Assembly: GCA_910578615.1 (NCBI GenBank)
Contig: CAJTRI010000005.1
Coordinates: 51,175-115,174, forward strand
Length of the DNA stretch: 64,000 bases
Source of the DNA: an uncultured Duncaniella sp.
GTDB lineage: Bacteria; Bacteroidota; Bacteroidia; Bacteroidales; Muribaculaceae
Reading direction: 5' to 3'
This document shows positions 1 to 10,626 of this stretch, piece by piece. Position numbers and translations under genes: made by a program. Under the pieces are notes generated by a model. It was not told where the DNA came from. It did no database searches and saw nothing but the letters and a program-made list of their open reading frames with translations. Positions within the stretch are counted from its first letter, which is position 1. Each line of letters opens with the position of its first letter.

Positions 1-528
1 GGTCTTGGTTACTTCATAAATATCTCGCTTAACACCTTCGAGGCCCTTCAAAATTGCGGGGGAGAAGTGAAGATCCTCATTCACGAAATCATACGTGAAG
101 ACTCATGGACTTTCTATGGCTTCATGACCGAGAAAGAGCGCGAACTTTTCCGCCTCCTTATAGGTGTATCAGGCGTAGGGCCTAATACCGCCATGCTCAT
201 ACTGTCATCCATCTCTCCCGCCGACCTCGAAGTGACCATCAATTCAGGAGACCATTCAAGACTCAAAAACGTCAAGGGGATAGGCGTCAAGACAGCCCAG
301 AGAATAATTGTTGACCTGAAAGATAAAATAAAACCGACAGACAACACGTTATCCTTACAGCCCGGACTACCTGTCATCGGAGGAGAGGTCTACGAAGAAG
401 CACTCGCAGCCCTCACAGCCCTCGGCTTCCAACGGCCACAGTCGCAAAAGGTTCTGCGCCGCATATTTGACGCCGACCCTTCCGTCAAGGTCGAGACAGC
501 CATCAAGCAGGCGCTGGGCATGATGTAA
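1..528 (+). CDS. ruvA: Holliday junction DNA helicase subunit RuvA (5' partial)
   Basis: RuvA binds Holliday junctions as a tetramer and loads the RuvB motor during branch migration. The frame is open from base 1, so the first ~25 residues lie outside; 175 residues are visible. Seen: end of the N-terminal OB domain (EIIREDSWTFYGF, matching the VVREDAQLLYGF region of E. coli RuvA), two helix-hairpin-helix motifs (IGVSGVGPNTAMLIL and VKGIGVKTAQRII), and a C-terminal three-helix RuvB-binding domain (EEALAALTALGF onward) after a flexible linker. A GTG at 67 is in frame but internal, not the start. The TAA stop is followed with no gap by the GTG of sprA, so the two are probably co-transcribed and translationally coupled. 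Confidence 0.95.
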   Translation, partial: GLGYFINISLNTFEALQNCGGEVKILIHEIIREDSWTFYGFMTEKERELFRLLIGVSGVGPNTAMLILSSISPADLEVTINSGDHSRLKNVKGIGVKTAQRIIVDLKDKIKPTDNTLSLQPGLPVIGGEVYEEALAALTALGFQRPQSQKVLRRIFDADPSVKVETAIKQALGMM

Positions 529-3500
529 GTGAAAAGACCTGGAATCATATATCTTGCAGTGCTCGCAGTAAGCCTTGTCGCAGGGCTTACCGCTTTGTCA
601 TTGCATGTCCGAGGGCAGTTCGTCAGCCCGGGATTCAATCCGCCGGCGCCAGTCATCCCTTCATCCCCGCTTGTAACGGCGGCTGACACTATCCTGACAA
701 CATATGCCGTGGGAAATGCCATCCCGCAAAACTACAATGACATTCTTCGTGACGAGATAGCGTCAGACCTATCCACTCCGTCAAACATACGTACTGTGAC
801 CGAGTATGACCCAGACCTCGGATGCTACGTAATCCGCACAAAACTCGGAGAACGTGACATCACCACCCCGTTCTATCTGACACCCGAACAATTCAACGAA
901 TGGCAGAACCGCCAGTCAATGCGTAATTATTTCAGGGAAAGGAATGCAGAGAGCGTCCGTGGAGCGGCTGATAAGGAACCCTTCAACATACTTGACATGA
1001 ACTTTGCCCTCGGGCCGCTTGAAAAAATCTTCGGCCCGGGAGGTGTGAGTCTCAAAACACAGGGTTCCGTCAACATGTCAATGGGTATAAAGTCAAACAA
1101 GACCGACAATCCCGCTCTGTCTCTTGATTCTCGGCGCAAGACCTATTTTGACTTTGACCAGAAGATACAGGCCACTGTGCAGGCATCGGTAGGCGACCGT
1201 ATGAAATTCAACATGACCTACAATACGGACGCCACATTTGACTTTGACTCCAAGAACATCAAACTGGCCTATGAAGGCAAGGAAGACGACATTGTCAAAT
1301 CCATCGAGGCCGGCAACGTCTCTATGACAACCGGGTCGAGCCTCATACGCGGAAGCACGGCCCTCTTTGGTCTCAAAACCACACTCCAATTCGGGAAACT
1401 CACGGCCACGGCCCTCGTGTCGCAGCAAAACTCACAATCAACATCCGTAAGTTCGAAAGGAGGCGCACAGACCACCGATTTCTCCGTAAGTATAGATAAT
1501 TACGATCAAAACCGACACTTCTTTCTCGGACACTACTTCCGCGACAACTATGACCGGTTTGCCTCAAAACTCCCGTTTGTAAGTTCGGGTATAAAAATCA
1601 CACGTATAGAGGTATGGGTGACCAACAAGAACAGCCGTTTTGACCAGAGCCGCAACTTCGTGGCATTCATGGATCTCGGCGAGGGAAATGTCATCTCCAA
1701 CAACTATTGGACTCCCAACCCGTCCATACCAGTACCGTCCAACTCGTCCAACAACCTGCTCTCGGTAATAAAGACCGATTATCCCGGAGCCAGAAACATC
1801 AACACCGTCACACAGGCACTTGCTCCCCTCGCCGCTTACGGCATAGACGGAGGTATGGACTACGAGAAAGTAGAGTCAGCGCGTCTACTGTCTTCAAGCG
1901 AATACACCCTCAATTCCACACTCGGATACATCTCGCTCAAAAGCGCTCTAAGCGCTGACGAGGTGCTCGGCGTGGCATACGAATACACCTATAACGGACA
2001 AGTATATCAGGTGGGCGAGTTCTCGGCCGATATTACCACTACCGACCAGTCCATCTATCTCAAAATGCTGAAATCTACCACGGTAGACCCAAAACTACCG
2101 ATGTGGGATCTAATGATGAAAAACGTCTACTCACTCGGGGCATACCAGGTACAGAAACAGAACTTCCGACTCAATATAAAATATCTCAGTGACACCACAG
2201 GCACCGAGATAAACTATCTCCCTGTACCGGGTATATCCGACATGCCTCTGCTCCAAGTGATGAACCTTGACCGCATCGACACCAACGAGGCCTCCAACCC
2301 CGATGGATTTTTTGACTTCATCGAGGGATATACCATAATGTCGTCACAAGGCAAGATAATATTCCCTGTCGTGGAACCTTTCGGCAAACACCTTGCCGAA
2401 AAGATAGCCAACCCGGTACTTGCTGAAAAGTACGTCTATCAGGAACTTTATGACTCCACACTCATAGTCGCACGCCAGTTTGCCGACAAAAACAAATTCG
2501 TGCTGAAAGGCCGATACCAGGCATCGTCAGGCTCGCAGATAAGGCTGAACGCCATGAACGTCCCCAGAGGGTCGGTAGTGGTGACAGCGGGAGGCGTGGT
2601 ACTAACGGAAAACTCGGACTATACCGTCGACTATGCGATGGGTATAGTGACAATAACAAACCAGAGCATAATAGACTCCGGCCAGAGCATCAACGTAACT
2701 CTTGAAAACCAGTCACTTTTCTCCACCCAGCGCAAGACGCTCCTCGGACTTGACCTTAATTACAGGTTCAACAAAGACTTCAATCTCGGTGCAACGGTGC
2801 TCCATTTCTCTGAGAAAGCACTCACAGAGAAAGTCAATATAGGCGATGAGATTGTCAACAACACGATGTGGGGCCTCAACGCCCAATACAACACACAGTT
2901 CATGTGGCTTACCAACCTGCTCAACAAGATTCCCACGGTAAACGCCACCGCTCCCTCAACCCTGAGCCTGCAAGCCGAATTCGCCCATCTTATACCCCAT
3001 ACCCAGAAAAGCGGCTCCAACAAAGGGTCAAGCTATATAGATGATTTCGAATCAACCCAGATAGGCATCGACCTACGCTCTCCGTATGCATGGTTCCTTG
3101 CCGCAACACCTTATGACCCGTCAGGCGACGCACTCTTCCCAGAGGCGGCCCTGAGCAACAATGTGGACTATGGCAAAAACCGCGCCTTGCTCAACTGGTA
3201 TACCATCGACCGCATGTTCACGGCAAGAAACTCATCAATGTGTCCGGGCTACATAAAAAGCGATGTGAAACAGCTCAACAACCCCTATGTCCGTGAGATA
3301 ACGCTTCGCGAGGTATTTCCGGGGCGGCAACAGAACTACGGTGAAAGCAATATCATCCAGACGCTCAACCTCTCCTTCTATCCCTCCGAGCGAGGGCCTT
3401 ACAACCTCGATGCAACCAACATCGACGACCAAGGCAACCTCCTCTATCCGGAGCGCCGCTGGGGTGGTATCATGCGCAAGATGGACAATACCAACTTCGA

Positions 3501-6500
3501 GGCCTCTAATATAGAGTACGTACAGTTCTGGATGCTGTCACCATTCCTTGATCCCGAAAACGACAATCTTTCAGGAGGAGACCTCTATCTCAACTTCGGA
3601 GAAGTGTCGGAAGACATTCTCAAAGACGGATTGAAAAGCTATGAGAACGGTATGCCGGTTGACGGCGACAACCAATATCTCGACGAAACAGTGTGGGGCC
3701 GTGTGTCGCGCCAGAATTCCCTTACTTACGCATTTGACAACAACTCCGGGGCACGAATACTTCAAGACGTAGGTCTGGACGGACTGCCAAATGATGACGA
3801 GTTCACATTCTCCTCCTATCAAGAATATCTCGACGGACTGCGCAAAAAACTCTCTCCGGCGGCCATAGAAAAGATGCAGGCCGATGCATTCTCCCCGTTC
3901 AACGACCCTGCCGGCGACAATTATCACTTCTTCCGTGGATATGACTACGATGAGGAGCGTCTCGGCGTGCTCGAACGTTACAAACGATACAACGGCGTGG
4001 AAGGGAACTCTCTCTCGCCTGACGATGCACCAGACCCTCTCTATCAGTCATCACGTTCACTCCCCGACGTGGAGGACATCAACCAGGACAACACCCTCAA
4101 CGAGTATGAGCGTTATTTCCAATACCGAATCTCCATCAGGCCAGAAGATCTCGAAGTCGGTAAAAACTACATCACAGACAAACAGGTCAGCATAGTCCCA
4201 AACACAGACGGTTCCACTCAGGAGGTCGTATGGTACCAATTCAAGATACCTTTGAACGATTACGAAAAAGTAGTGGGAAATATCTCTGACTTCTCGACCA
4301 TCCGTTTCGCCCGTATGTTCATGACTGGGTTTAAGGCCGTGACCCATCTTCGCTTCGCCACACTCGAACTCGTGAAAGGGGAATGGCGTCCATACAAGTT
4401 CAACCTCAACTCCCGTGGCGACGCTCCTGCCGAAGGACAGCTTGACATCTCGGTTGTGAATATCGAGGAGAACTCAGACCGCCAGCCTGTCAACTATGTG
4501 CTGCCTCCCGGCGTAAACCGAATCTCAGACCCCGGACAAAGCCAGATCGTGCAGCTCAACGAGCAGTCCATGTCAATGAAACTTATCGGACTCCAAGCAG
4601 GTGACGCGCGTGGGGTCTACAAGAACACCCTCCTTGACCTGCGCAACTACAAGCGTATGCAGATGTGGGTTCATGCCGAAAAGCTGATTGACGACCATAC
4701 CAATCTGAAAAGCGGCGAATTGTCCGTATTCATCCGCCTCGGTTCGGACGTCAAAAGCAATTACTACGAATACGAAGTTCCCCTCGAACTCACCCCTGCC
4801 GGAAAATATTATGACAATCCCACCGACCGCGCCATAGTGTGGCCGCGCAACAACTATCTTGATTTTGACTTACAGACCCTCGTAAACATCAAAAAAGAGC
4901 GCAACAGGGCCAAAAACGAGCAGGAGCCGGGAGTGGGATTCGGCACCATATATTCCGGCCGTGACCCTGAAAACGAACGCAACCGAGTCTCTGTGATAGG
5001 CAACCCCTCTCTCAGTGACATACGCGTCATGCTTATAGGTGTCCGAAACAACTCCCCGACCACAAAGGATGGCACAGTATGGCTCAACGAACTGAAAGTG
5101 ACCGACTTCAACAACGAAGGCGGATGGGCCGCAAAAGGCAACATGAATGTCGGCGTCTCAGACATCGCCACAATCAATGTAGGCGCCCATGTCGAGACAG
5201 CAGGATTCGGGTCGGTAGACCAACCGCTTAACGCCCGCCGTATGGACGATTACGAACAATACAACTTCGCACTCCAAATAGATGCGGGACGGTTCCTCCC
5301 GGAAAAAGCCAAACTCCGCGCCCCGATATACTATTCTGTCGCCAAAGAAAAAATCACTCCAAAATACAATCCTCTTGACCAGGACGTGGAGCTTAAAGAC
5401 GCACTCGATGCCTGTGTGACAAAATCTCAGAAGGACTCGATAATGAACTATGCGGTCGAACATTCCACCGTAAAGAGCTTCTCTATTTCAGGTCTAAAAT
5501 TTGATGTGAAATCAAAGACTCCGAAACCTTGGGATCCGGCAAACTTCGTGTTCAATTTCTCCTTCAACAAGCAGGCCAAGAGCGACCCCACTACGGAATA
5601 TGAACACACCAACGACTATCGCGGATCGTTCCAGTACACATATTCTCCCTACAACAAGGGTTGGAAACCGTTCTCATTCATAAAGAGCAAGTCTAAAAAC
5701 GCAAGATTCGTCAAAGAATGGGAATTCAACTACTTCCCCACCAACATATCCTTCCTGACCACTATGTCTCGTTACTACTACGAGATGCAGACCCGTTCTG
5801 AGACCGATGTGGATTTCAAACTCCCGGTCTCTGTCAGCAAGAATTTCATATGGGATCGCCAGTTCGCCTTGTCATGGAACTTCACCAAGTCCCTAAGCAT
5901 GACATTCAATTCCAACACCTCGGCACGCATAGACGAGACAATGGGAGCCGTCAACCGCAAGCTATTCCCCGACAAATACAAGGAGTGGAAAGACACCGTG
6001 CTCCAAAGCATCCTCAATCTCGGCACACCATGGAGCTACAACCAGTCGTTCGTGGTCAATTACCGCGCCCCGTTCAGCCGAATCCCAGTCCTTGACTGGC
6101 TTACCGGCAACTTCTCCTACAATGCCACATATCGATGGGATCGCGGAGCCGAGGTTGACGGCCTCTCTATGGGCAACTCCATCGCAAACCAAGCCGCCGT
6201 CAATGCCGACGGGCGTATCAACTTCGAAACCCTCTATAACAAATGGTCGTTCACAAAGGCCGTCAACCAGCGTTTCCAAGCAAAGAAAGCACGGACAGCC
6301 GAGAGAAAGGCCAAGAAGTTCGAACGTTCGTTCATGCTCAAAACAGACACCACGATAACGATCAAACACAACCTACGCAACAAGAAGGTAAAGGTCACAG
6401 CCGCCACGACTGACGGCAAGCCGTTCCGTGTCACCCACAAAGTCATTGATGCAAACAATGTGGAGATTCTCACACGCGGCAGCCAGAATCTCAAATTCAC

Positions 6501-7971
6501 AATAGAGGAAATTCTCAAAGAACAAAAATCATTCTGGCGCGAAGTCGCAGAATATGGTTCCAGATTCCTGATGTCCCCCCGTAGTGCCTCAGTCCGCTTC
6601 CGTGACACGCGCTCGCTCTCACTTCCCCTCTTCCGCCCGAGGATAGGCGATATATTCGGTCAAAGCAATGGCTATGGCCCCCTGTCTCCCGGACTTGACT
6701 TCGCATTCGGTTTTGCAGGAGACAGCTATATAGACAAAGCTCTGAAACGAGGCTGGCTCATCACTGATGACGGCCAGACCTCCCCTGCCATATCGGCACA
6801 CACCAAGGAGTTAAATATAGAACTGACCGTAGAACCTGTAAAGGGGCTCAAAATAGTGCTTACGACCAACCGCACCGACAACCGCACCCGCTCCACCCAG
6901 TTTATGTATGAAAACATGCCAACCACTCTGGCCGGTTCATATACAAAAACCCATGTGGCCCTTAAAACCGCTCTCAAACACTTCAAGGCCGACAACGGCT
7001 ATGACTCCGAAGCCTTCAACCAGTTCCTGAAAAACATACCTGTCATATCAGGACGAATCGAAGGGAGCTACCTCGGACTTAACTATCCCGAAGGAGGCAT
7101 AATGTCCGGCAATATAAATGCCGGACAGCCATTCAACCCCTCAGTAGGCACGGTGAGCCCGACATCAAGCGACGTGCTGATACCAGCCTTCATAGCCGCA
7201 TATTCGGGTACCGACCCCCAGAAACAATACCTCTCACCCTTCCCTTCGTTCGCCAACGCCCTACCCAACTGGCGAGTGACATATGACGGGCTCATATACC
7301 TCGGCAATATGCGCAACATCTTCAAGAGCTTTACACTAAACCATGCATACCAGTGTACGTATAGTGTGGGTTCATATTCATCGTTTCTTAACTGGGCAGC
7401 TGCCGGCGGCAACGGCGACCAAGGATTTATGATTGACGAGCTGACTGGCAATCCTGTCCCATCGTCACCCTATAATATCTCCTCCGTCGCCATTACCGAG
7501 AAATTCGCACCCCTCATAGGTGCTGCCGCCACGCTGAAAAACGACATGACTATCTCAGCCGAATACCGCGACTCGCGCACACTGACCCTCAACACCTCCG
7601 CAGGACAGGTAGTGGAAGCCAACCAGCGCGGACTCACCATCGGCCTCGGCTACAAGATAATCGGTTTCAACACCGTGCTGAAAATGAAAGGTTCCGGCCG
7701 AGGCATATCCAATGACCTCACCATCAATGGAGACTTCTCATTTGCGGAGACCCAGGCCCTTATCCGCCGCATAGAGACAGCCTACACCCAGGCGACGTCA
7801 GGTACAAGGACACTCAACATGAACTTTACGGCCAGCTACATAATGTCACGACGTCTCACTCTCGGAGCTTTCTTTGACCATCAGATAAATACCCCTATCG
7901 TTTCATCGACCTCCTATCCCACTACAAACACCTCTTTCGGGTTCAACATCAATCTGTCACTCGCTCGATAA
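529..7971 (+). CDS. sprA: T9SS outer-membrane translocon SprA/Sov
   Basis: SprA (Sov in Porphyromonas) is the giant outer-membrane beta-barrel through which type IX secretion cargo leaves the cell. The product has 2480 residues, the usual family size. Seen: an N-terminal hydrophobic segment (about residues 6-25) acting as export signal, long beta-rich and Tyr/Asn-rich stretches, and SprA-type motifs such as TGFKAVTHLRFATLELVKG near residue 1270. The start is a GTG directly abutting the ruvA stop; no later ATG keeps the signal sequence. The ruvA-sprA order is familiar in Bacteroidetes. Three T9SS cargo-like proteins at 38-46 kb are plausible substrates. No other gld/spr/por genes are in the window. 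Confidence 0.95.
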   Translation: MKRPGIIYLAVLAVSLVAGLTALSLHVRGQFVSPGFNPPAPVIPSSPLVTAADTILTTYAVGNAIPQNYNDILRDEIASDLSTPSNIRTVTEYDPDLGCYVIRTKLGERDITTPFYLTPEQFNEWQNRQSMRNYFRERNAESVRGAADKEPFNILDMNFALGPLEKIFGPGGVSLKTQGSVNMSMGIKSNKTDNPALSLDSRRKTYFDFDQKIQATVQASVGDRMKFNMTYNTDATFDFDSKNIKLAYEGKEDDIVKSIEAGNVSMTTGSSLIRGSTALFGLKTTLQFGKLTATALVSQQNSQSTSVSSKGGAQTTDFSVSIDNYDQNRHFFLGHYFRDNYDRFASKLPFVSSGIKITRIEVWVTNKNSRFDQSRNFVAFMDLGEGNVISNNYWTPNPSIPVPSNSSNNLLSVIKTDYPGARNINTVTQALAPLAAYGIDGGMDYEKVESARLLSSSEYTLNSTLGYISLKSALSADEVLGVAYEYTYNGQVYQVGEFSADITTTDQSIYLKMLKSTTVDPKLPMWDLMMKNVYSLGAYQVQKQNFRLNIKYLSDTTGTEINYLPVPGISDMPLLQVMNLDRIDTNEASNPDGFFDFIEGYTIMSSQGKIIFPVVEPFGKHLAEKIANPVLAEKYVYQELYDSTLIVARQFADKNKFVLKGRYQASSGSQIRLNAMNVPRGSVVVTAGGVVLTENSDYTVDYAMGIVTITNQSIIDSGQSINVTLENQSLFSTQRKTLLGLDLNYRFNKDFNLGATVLHFSEKALTEKVNIGDEIVNNTMWGLNAQYNTQFMWLTNLLNKIPTVNATAPSTLSLQAEFAHLIPHTQKSGSNKGSSYIDDFESTQIGIDLRSPYAWFLAATPYDPSGDALFPEAALSNNVDYGKNRALLNWYTIDRMFTARNSSMCPGYIKSDVKQLNNPYVREITLREVFPGRQQNYGESNIIQTLNLSFYPSERGPYNLDATNIDDQGNLLYPERRWGGIMRKMDNTNFEASNIEYVQFWMLSPFLDPENDNLSGGDLYLNFGEVSEDILKDGLKSYENGMPVDGDNQYLDETVWGRVSRQNSLTYAFDNNSGARILQDVGLDGLPNDDEFTFSSYQEYLDGLRKKLSPAAIEKMQADAFSPFNDPAGDNYHFFRGYDYDEERLGVLERYKRYNGVEGNSLSPDDAPDPLYQSSRSLPDVEDINQDNTLNEYERYFQYRISIRPEDLEVGKNYITDKQVSIVPNTDGSTQEVVWYQFKIPLNDYEKVVGNISDFSTIRFARMFMTGFKAVTHLRFATLELVKGEWRPYKFNLNSRGDAPAEGQLDISVVNIEENSDRQPVNYVLPPGVNRISDPGQSQIVQLNEQSMSMKLIGLQAGDARGVYKNTLLDLRNYKRMQMWVHAEKLIDDHTNLKSGELSVFIRLGSDVKSNYYEYEVPLELTPAGKYYDNPTDRAIVWPRNNYLDFDLQTLVNIKKERNRAKNEQEPGVGFGTIYSGRDPENERNRVSVIGNPSLSDIRVMLIGVRNNSPTTKDGTVWLNELKVTDFNNEGGWAAKGNMNVGVSDIATINVGAHVETAGFGSVDQPLNARRMDDYEQYNFALQIDAGRFLPEKAKLRAPIYYSVAKEKITPKYNPLDQDVELKDALDACVTKSQKDSIMNYAVEHSTVKSFSISGLKFDVKSKTPKPWDPANFVFNFSFNKQAKSDPTTEYEHTNDYRGSFQYTYSPYNKGWKPFSFIKSKSKNARFVKEWEFNYFPTNISFLTTMSRYYYEMQTRSETDVDFKLPVSVSKNFIWDRQFALSWNFTKSLSMTFNSNTSARIDETMGAVNRKLFPDKYKEWKDTVLQSILNLGTPWSYNQSFVVNYRAPFSRIPVLDWLTGNFSYNATYRWDRGAEVDGLSMGNSIANQAAVNADGRINFETLYNKWSFTKAVNQRFQAKKARTAERKAKKFERSFMLKTDTTITIKHNLRNKKVKVTAATTDGKPFRVTHKVIDANNVEILTRGSQNLKFTIEEILKEQKSFWREVAEYGSRFLMSPRSASVRFRDTRSLSLPLFRPRIGDIFGQSNGYGPLSPGLDFAFGFAGDSYIDKALKRGWLITDDGQTSPAISAHTKELNIELTVEPVKGLKIVLTTNRTDNRTRSTQFMYENMPTTLAGSYTKTHVALKTALKHFKADNGYDSEAFNQFLKNIPVISGRIEGSYLGLNYPEGGIMSGNINAGQPFNPSVGTVSPTSSDVLIPAFIAAYSGTDPQKQYLSPFPSFANALPNWRVTYDGLIYLGNMRNIFKSFTLNHAYQCTYSVGSYSSFLNWAAAGGNGDQGFMIDELTGNPVPSSPYNISSVAITEKFAPLIGAAATLKNDMTISAEYRDSRTLTLNTSAGQVVEANQRGLTIGLGYKIIGFNTVLKMKGSGRGISNDLTINGDFSFAETQALIRRIETAYTQATSGTRTLNMNFTASYIMSRRLTLGAFFDHQINTPIVSSTSYPTTNTSFGFNINLSLAR

Positions 7972-7987
7972 AAAGTATTCCGTAAGG

Positions 7988-8018
7988 TTGAATTTATGAT
8001 TTTTTTTTACGAACTTTG
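7988..8018 (+). promoter_or_regulatory. Promoter of pfp
   Basis: A Bacteroidetes-type promoter: TTG at 7988-7990, 20 nt spacer, then GAACTTTG at 8011-8018, which has one change from the TAnnTTTG -7 consensus. The predicted transcript start is about 8023, giving a leader of roughly 45 nt before the ATG at 8069. Confidence 0.5.
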
Positions 8019-8068
8019 CACCTCTAATTTCACATTGAAATCAGTACAATACAAATCATAATAGTTCA

Positions 8069-9724
8069 ATGAAAAAAAGTGCGTTGCAGATAGCCCGTGC
8101 GGCCTATCGTCCTCAGCTCCCCATTGTCCTGACCGGCGGAGTAAAAGTTGTAGAAGGTCAACCCACCCAGTCGGCCGGTGACCAGGAAGAAATCAAAAAC
8201 CTTTTCCCCAATACCTACGGACTCCCCGAAATCATATTCGAGAAAGCTACTGAAAACGAAGAGTCCGAACCAGTCAACGTCGGTGTTATCTTATCGGGAG
8301 GACAGGCTCCCGGCGGCCACAACGTGATCTCGGGTCTGTTTGACGGAATCAAAAGCATCAACCGCAAGAGCCGCCTCTATGGATTTCTCATGGGCCCCGG
8401 CGGACTCGTTAACCACGAATACAAAGAACTTACGGCAGAGATCATCGATGAATACCGCAATACAGGCGGATTTGACATTATAGGCTCCGGCCGCACCAAA
8501 CTTGAAACAAAGGAACAATTCGACAAGGGTCTCGAAATTCTTCGTGAACTCGACATCAAGGCTCTTGTAATCATCGGTGGTGACGATTCCAATACAAATG
8601 CCGCCATCCTTGCGGAATATTACAAGGCCATCGGGGCTGGCGTACAGGTTATCGGAGTACCCAAGACCATTGACGGCGACCTCAAAAACAACGTCATTGA
8701 AACCTCATTCGGATTTGACACCGCCACCAAGGTATATTCCGAGGTAATCGGCAACATCCAGCGAGACTGCAACTCTGCCAAGAAATACTGGCACTTCATA
8801 AAGCTCATGGGTCGTTCAGCTTCACATATCGCCCTTGAATGCGCCCTCCAATGCCAGCCCAACATCTGTATAATCTCCGAGGAGGTTGAGGCCAAGAACA
8901 TGACCCTTGACCAGGTGGTCAACGAAATCGCCGAGGCCGTTGTGGCTCGTGCCAATATGGGTCTTAACTACGGTGTAGTCCTCATCCCTGAGGGACTGAT
9001 CGAATTCATCCCGGCTGTCAAGGCACTTATCGCCGAGCTTAACGACCTTCTCGCCGCAAAATCGGCAGAGTTTGCCTCAATCGCCCCCGAAGATCAGCGT
9101 GCATGGGTAATCGGCAATCTCTCCGAGACAAATGCCGCCACATATGAATCCTTACCCGCCGGTGTGGCACGCCAGCTCACACTTGACCGCGATCCCCACG
9201 GCAACGTACAGGTATCACTCATAGAGACCGAGAAACTTCTCTCTGAAATGGTTGGAAAACGTCTCGAACAGCTCACCGCCACAGGCGAATACAAAGGCAA
9301 ATATGCCACCATGCACCACTTCTTCGGCTACGAAGGCCGCTGTGCAGACCCGTCAAACTTTGATGCCAACTACTGCTATGGTCTCGGTTTCACAGCCGCA
9401 TGCCTCATCAGAGCCGGTGTGACAGGCTACATGTCAAGCCTCCGCAACCTCACTTTCGCCCCAGTAAACTGGATTTCAGGCGGTATACCCATCACTATGA
9501 TGATGAATATGGAACGTCGCCATGGCGAGATGAAACCCGTGATTCGCAAAGCCCTCGTAGAGCTTGACGGCGCACCCTTCTTGAAATTCGCCAAAGAGCG
9601 TGACGCATGGAAGACCGAGACATGCTATACCTATCCCGGCCCCATCCAATACTTCGGCCCGGTAGAGGTCTGCGACCAGCCCTCAAAGACTCTTGTCTAC
9701 GAGCAGAAACGCCGCAAATACTAA
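8069..9724 (+). CDS. pfp: Pyrophosphate--fructose-6-phosphate 1-phosphotransferase
   Basis: Reversibly phosphorylates fructose 6-phosphate with pyrophosphate, standing in for or beside ATP-PFK in glycolysis and allowing gluconeogenic flux; cytoplasmic. At 551 residues it is the long (plant-like) PPi-PFK class typical of Bacteroides. Motifs: LSGGQAPGGHNVISG (residues ~75-89), GGDDSNTNAA (170-179, where the second Asp marks PPi rather than ATP use), PKTIDGDLKN (~199-208, with the PPi-type Lys), and MGRSASH (~247). The ATG at 8069 follows an A/T-rich leader with no Shine-Dalgarno, normal for this phylum. It has its own promoter and terminator, so it is probably monocistronic. Confidence 0.97.
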   Translation: MKKSALQIARAAYRPQLPIVLTGGVKVVEGQPTQSAGDQEEIKNLFPNTYGLPEIIFEKATENEESEPVNVGVILSGGQAPGGHNVISGLFDGIKSINRKSRLYGFLMGPGGLVNHEYKELTAEIIDEYRNTGGFDIIGSGRTKLETKEQFDKGLEILRELDIKALVIIGGDDSNTNAAILAEYYKAIGAGVQVIGVPKTIDGDLKNNVIETSFGFDTATKVYSEVIGNIQRDCNSAKKYWHFIKLMGRSASHIALECALQCQPNICIISEEVEAKNMTLDQVVNEIAEAVVARANMGLNYGVVLIPEGLIEFIPAVKALIAELNDLLAAKSAEFASIAPEDQRAWVIGNLSETNAATYESLPAGVARQLTLDRDPHGNVQVSLIETEKLLSEMVGKRLEQLTATGEYKGKYATMHHFFGYEGRCADPSNFDANYCYGLGFTAACLIRAGVTGYMSSLRNLTFAPVNWISGGIPITMMMNMERRHGEMKPVIRKALVELDGAPFLKFAKERDAWKTETCYTYPGPIQYFGPVEVCDQPSKTLVYEQKRRKY

Positions 9725-9770
9725 TAAGCGCAGGGTAAAATCCCTTATATAACCTTCAATCCAGCTTGCA

Positions 9771-9800
9771 GCCCCCGCCGGAACCAAATCCGGCGGGGGC
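9771..9800 (+). terminator. Intrinsic terminator of pfp
   Basis: Perfect 12-bp GC-rich stem (GCCCCCGCCGGA / TCCGGCGGGGGC) with a 6-nt loop, 46 nt after the pfp stop, followed by TTTACGTTT. It lies between convergent pfp and the prephenate dehydrogenase gene; there is no T-run on the minus side, so it serves mainly the plus strand. Confidence 0.8.
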
Positions 9801-9852
9801 TTTACGTTTGTGAGGAGGATGCTGGACGACAAAGCCTCTACGGCACAGCCCT

Positions 9853-10626
9853 CTATCTGATGTTCTCGCGGACTGACGATAGATAGGCCTTCATAGCCTC
9901 GGAATCACGTCGTTCTACAATTGATTGCAACTCAGACATTTTTTCCTGTATCTTTGCCAGTTGCCCGGGGGTGTTGGGATTGAATAAAATCTCGGATACA
10001 AGATAATCATCCTCACTCATAAGCCCCTTCGCTATCTGCATGTGGCGCTTGAAGGTGGTACCCGGAGCCTCCTGATGCTTCATCACACCCGCAAATGCAA
10101 GTGTCGCCGCAAACGGTATAGACAGAGAGTAGGCTATGGTCTCGTCATGCTCCATAAAGGTATAGTCCACAATGTTAAGCCCGAGACGCGAATATATGTC
10201 GCGGAAAAACACCTTGCCAAGATGGTCACCCTCCTTTATTATTATGGCATTCTCGTCCGCAAGATTTGCAAGAGATGCAAAGGTAGGCCCGAACATGGGA
10301 TGCGTACTTACAAACGGATGTCCGCATGAGGCATAGAAGTCCGGCAGCCCGGTCTTGACAGAGGCTATATCACTGAGAATAGCCGTAGGAGGAACCAACG
10401 GAAGTATCTCGCGGAATGCATCAAGAGTGTATCTGACAGTAGCTGCATTAATGACCAACTGCGGGGCAAAGGCCTCTATCTCATGAGGAGATGAGAAGCG
10501 GCATGCATTGAATGTGAAACGCAGACGCCTCGGGTCTGGATCATATACAGCCACATCATGGTCAAAGGAAAGGAGGTCGCAGAAGAACGATCCCATCTTT
10601 CCGGCACCGAGTATAAGGATTTTCAT
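9853..10626 (-). CDS. tyrA: Prephenate dehydrogenase
   Basis: Oxidatively decarboxylates prephenate to 4-hydroxyphenylpyruvate, the last step before tyrosine transamination. The 257-residue product starts with a Rossmann nucleotide-binding motif (ILGAGKMGSFF, residues 4-14) with Asp of YDPD (~35) ending the second strand. STHPMFGPT (~112-120) is the conserved His/Gly active-site loop of this family. There is no fused chorismate mutase or ACT domain; the mutase is on the preceding gene. It is the last gene of the aromatic operon, and its ATG overlaps the upstream TGA by 4 nt (ATGA), implying translational coupling. Confidence 0.93.
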   Translation of the reverse strand: MKILILGAGKMGSFFCDLLSFDHDVAVYDPDPRRLRFTFNACRFSSPHEIEAFAPQLVINAATVRYTLDAFREILPLVPPTAILSDIASVKTGLPDFYASCGHPFVSTHPMFGPTFASLANLADENAIIIKEGDHLGKVFFRDIYSRLGLNIVDYTFMEHDETIAYSLSIPFAATLAFAGVMKHQEAPGTTFKRHMQIAKGLMSEDDYLVSEILFNPNTPGQLAKIQEKMSELQSIVERRDSEAMKAYLSSVRENIR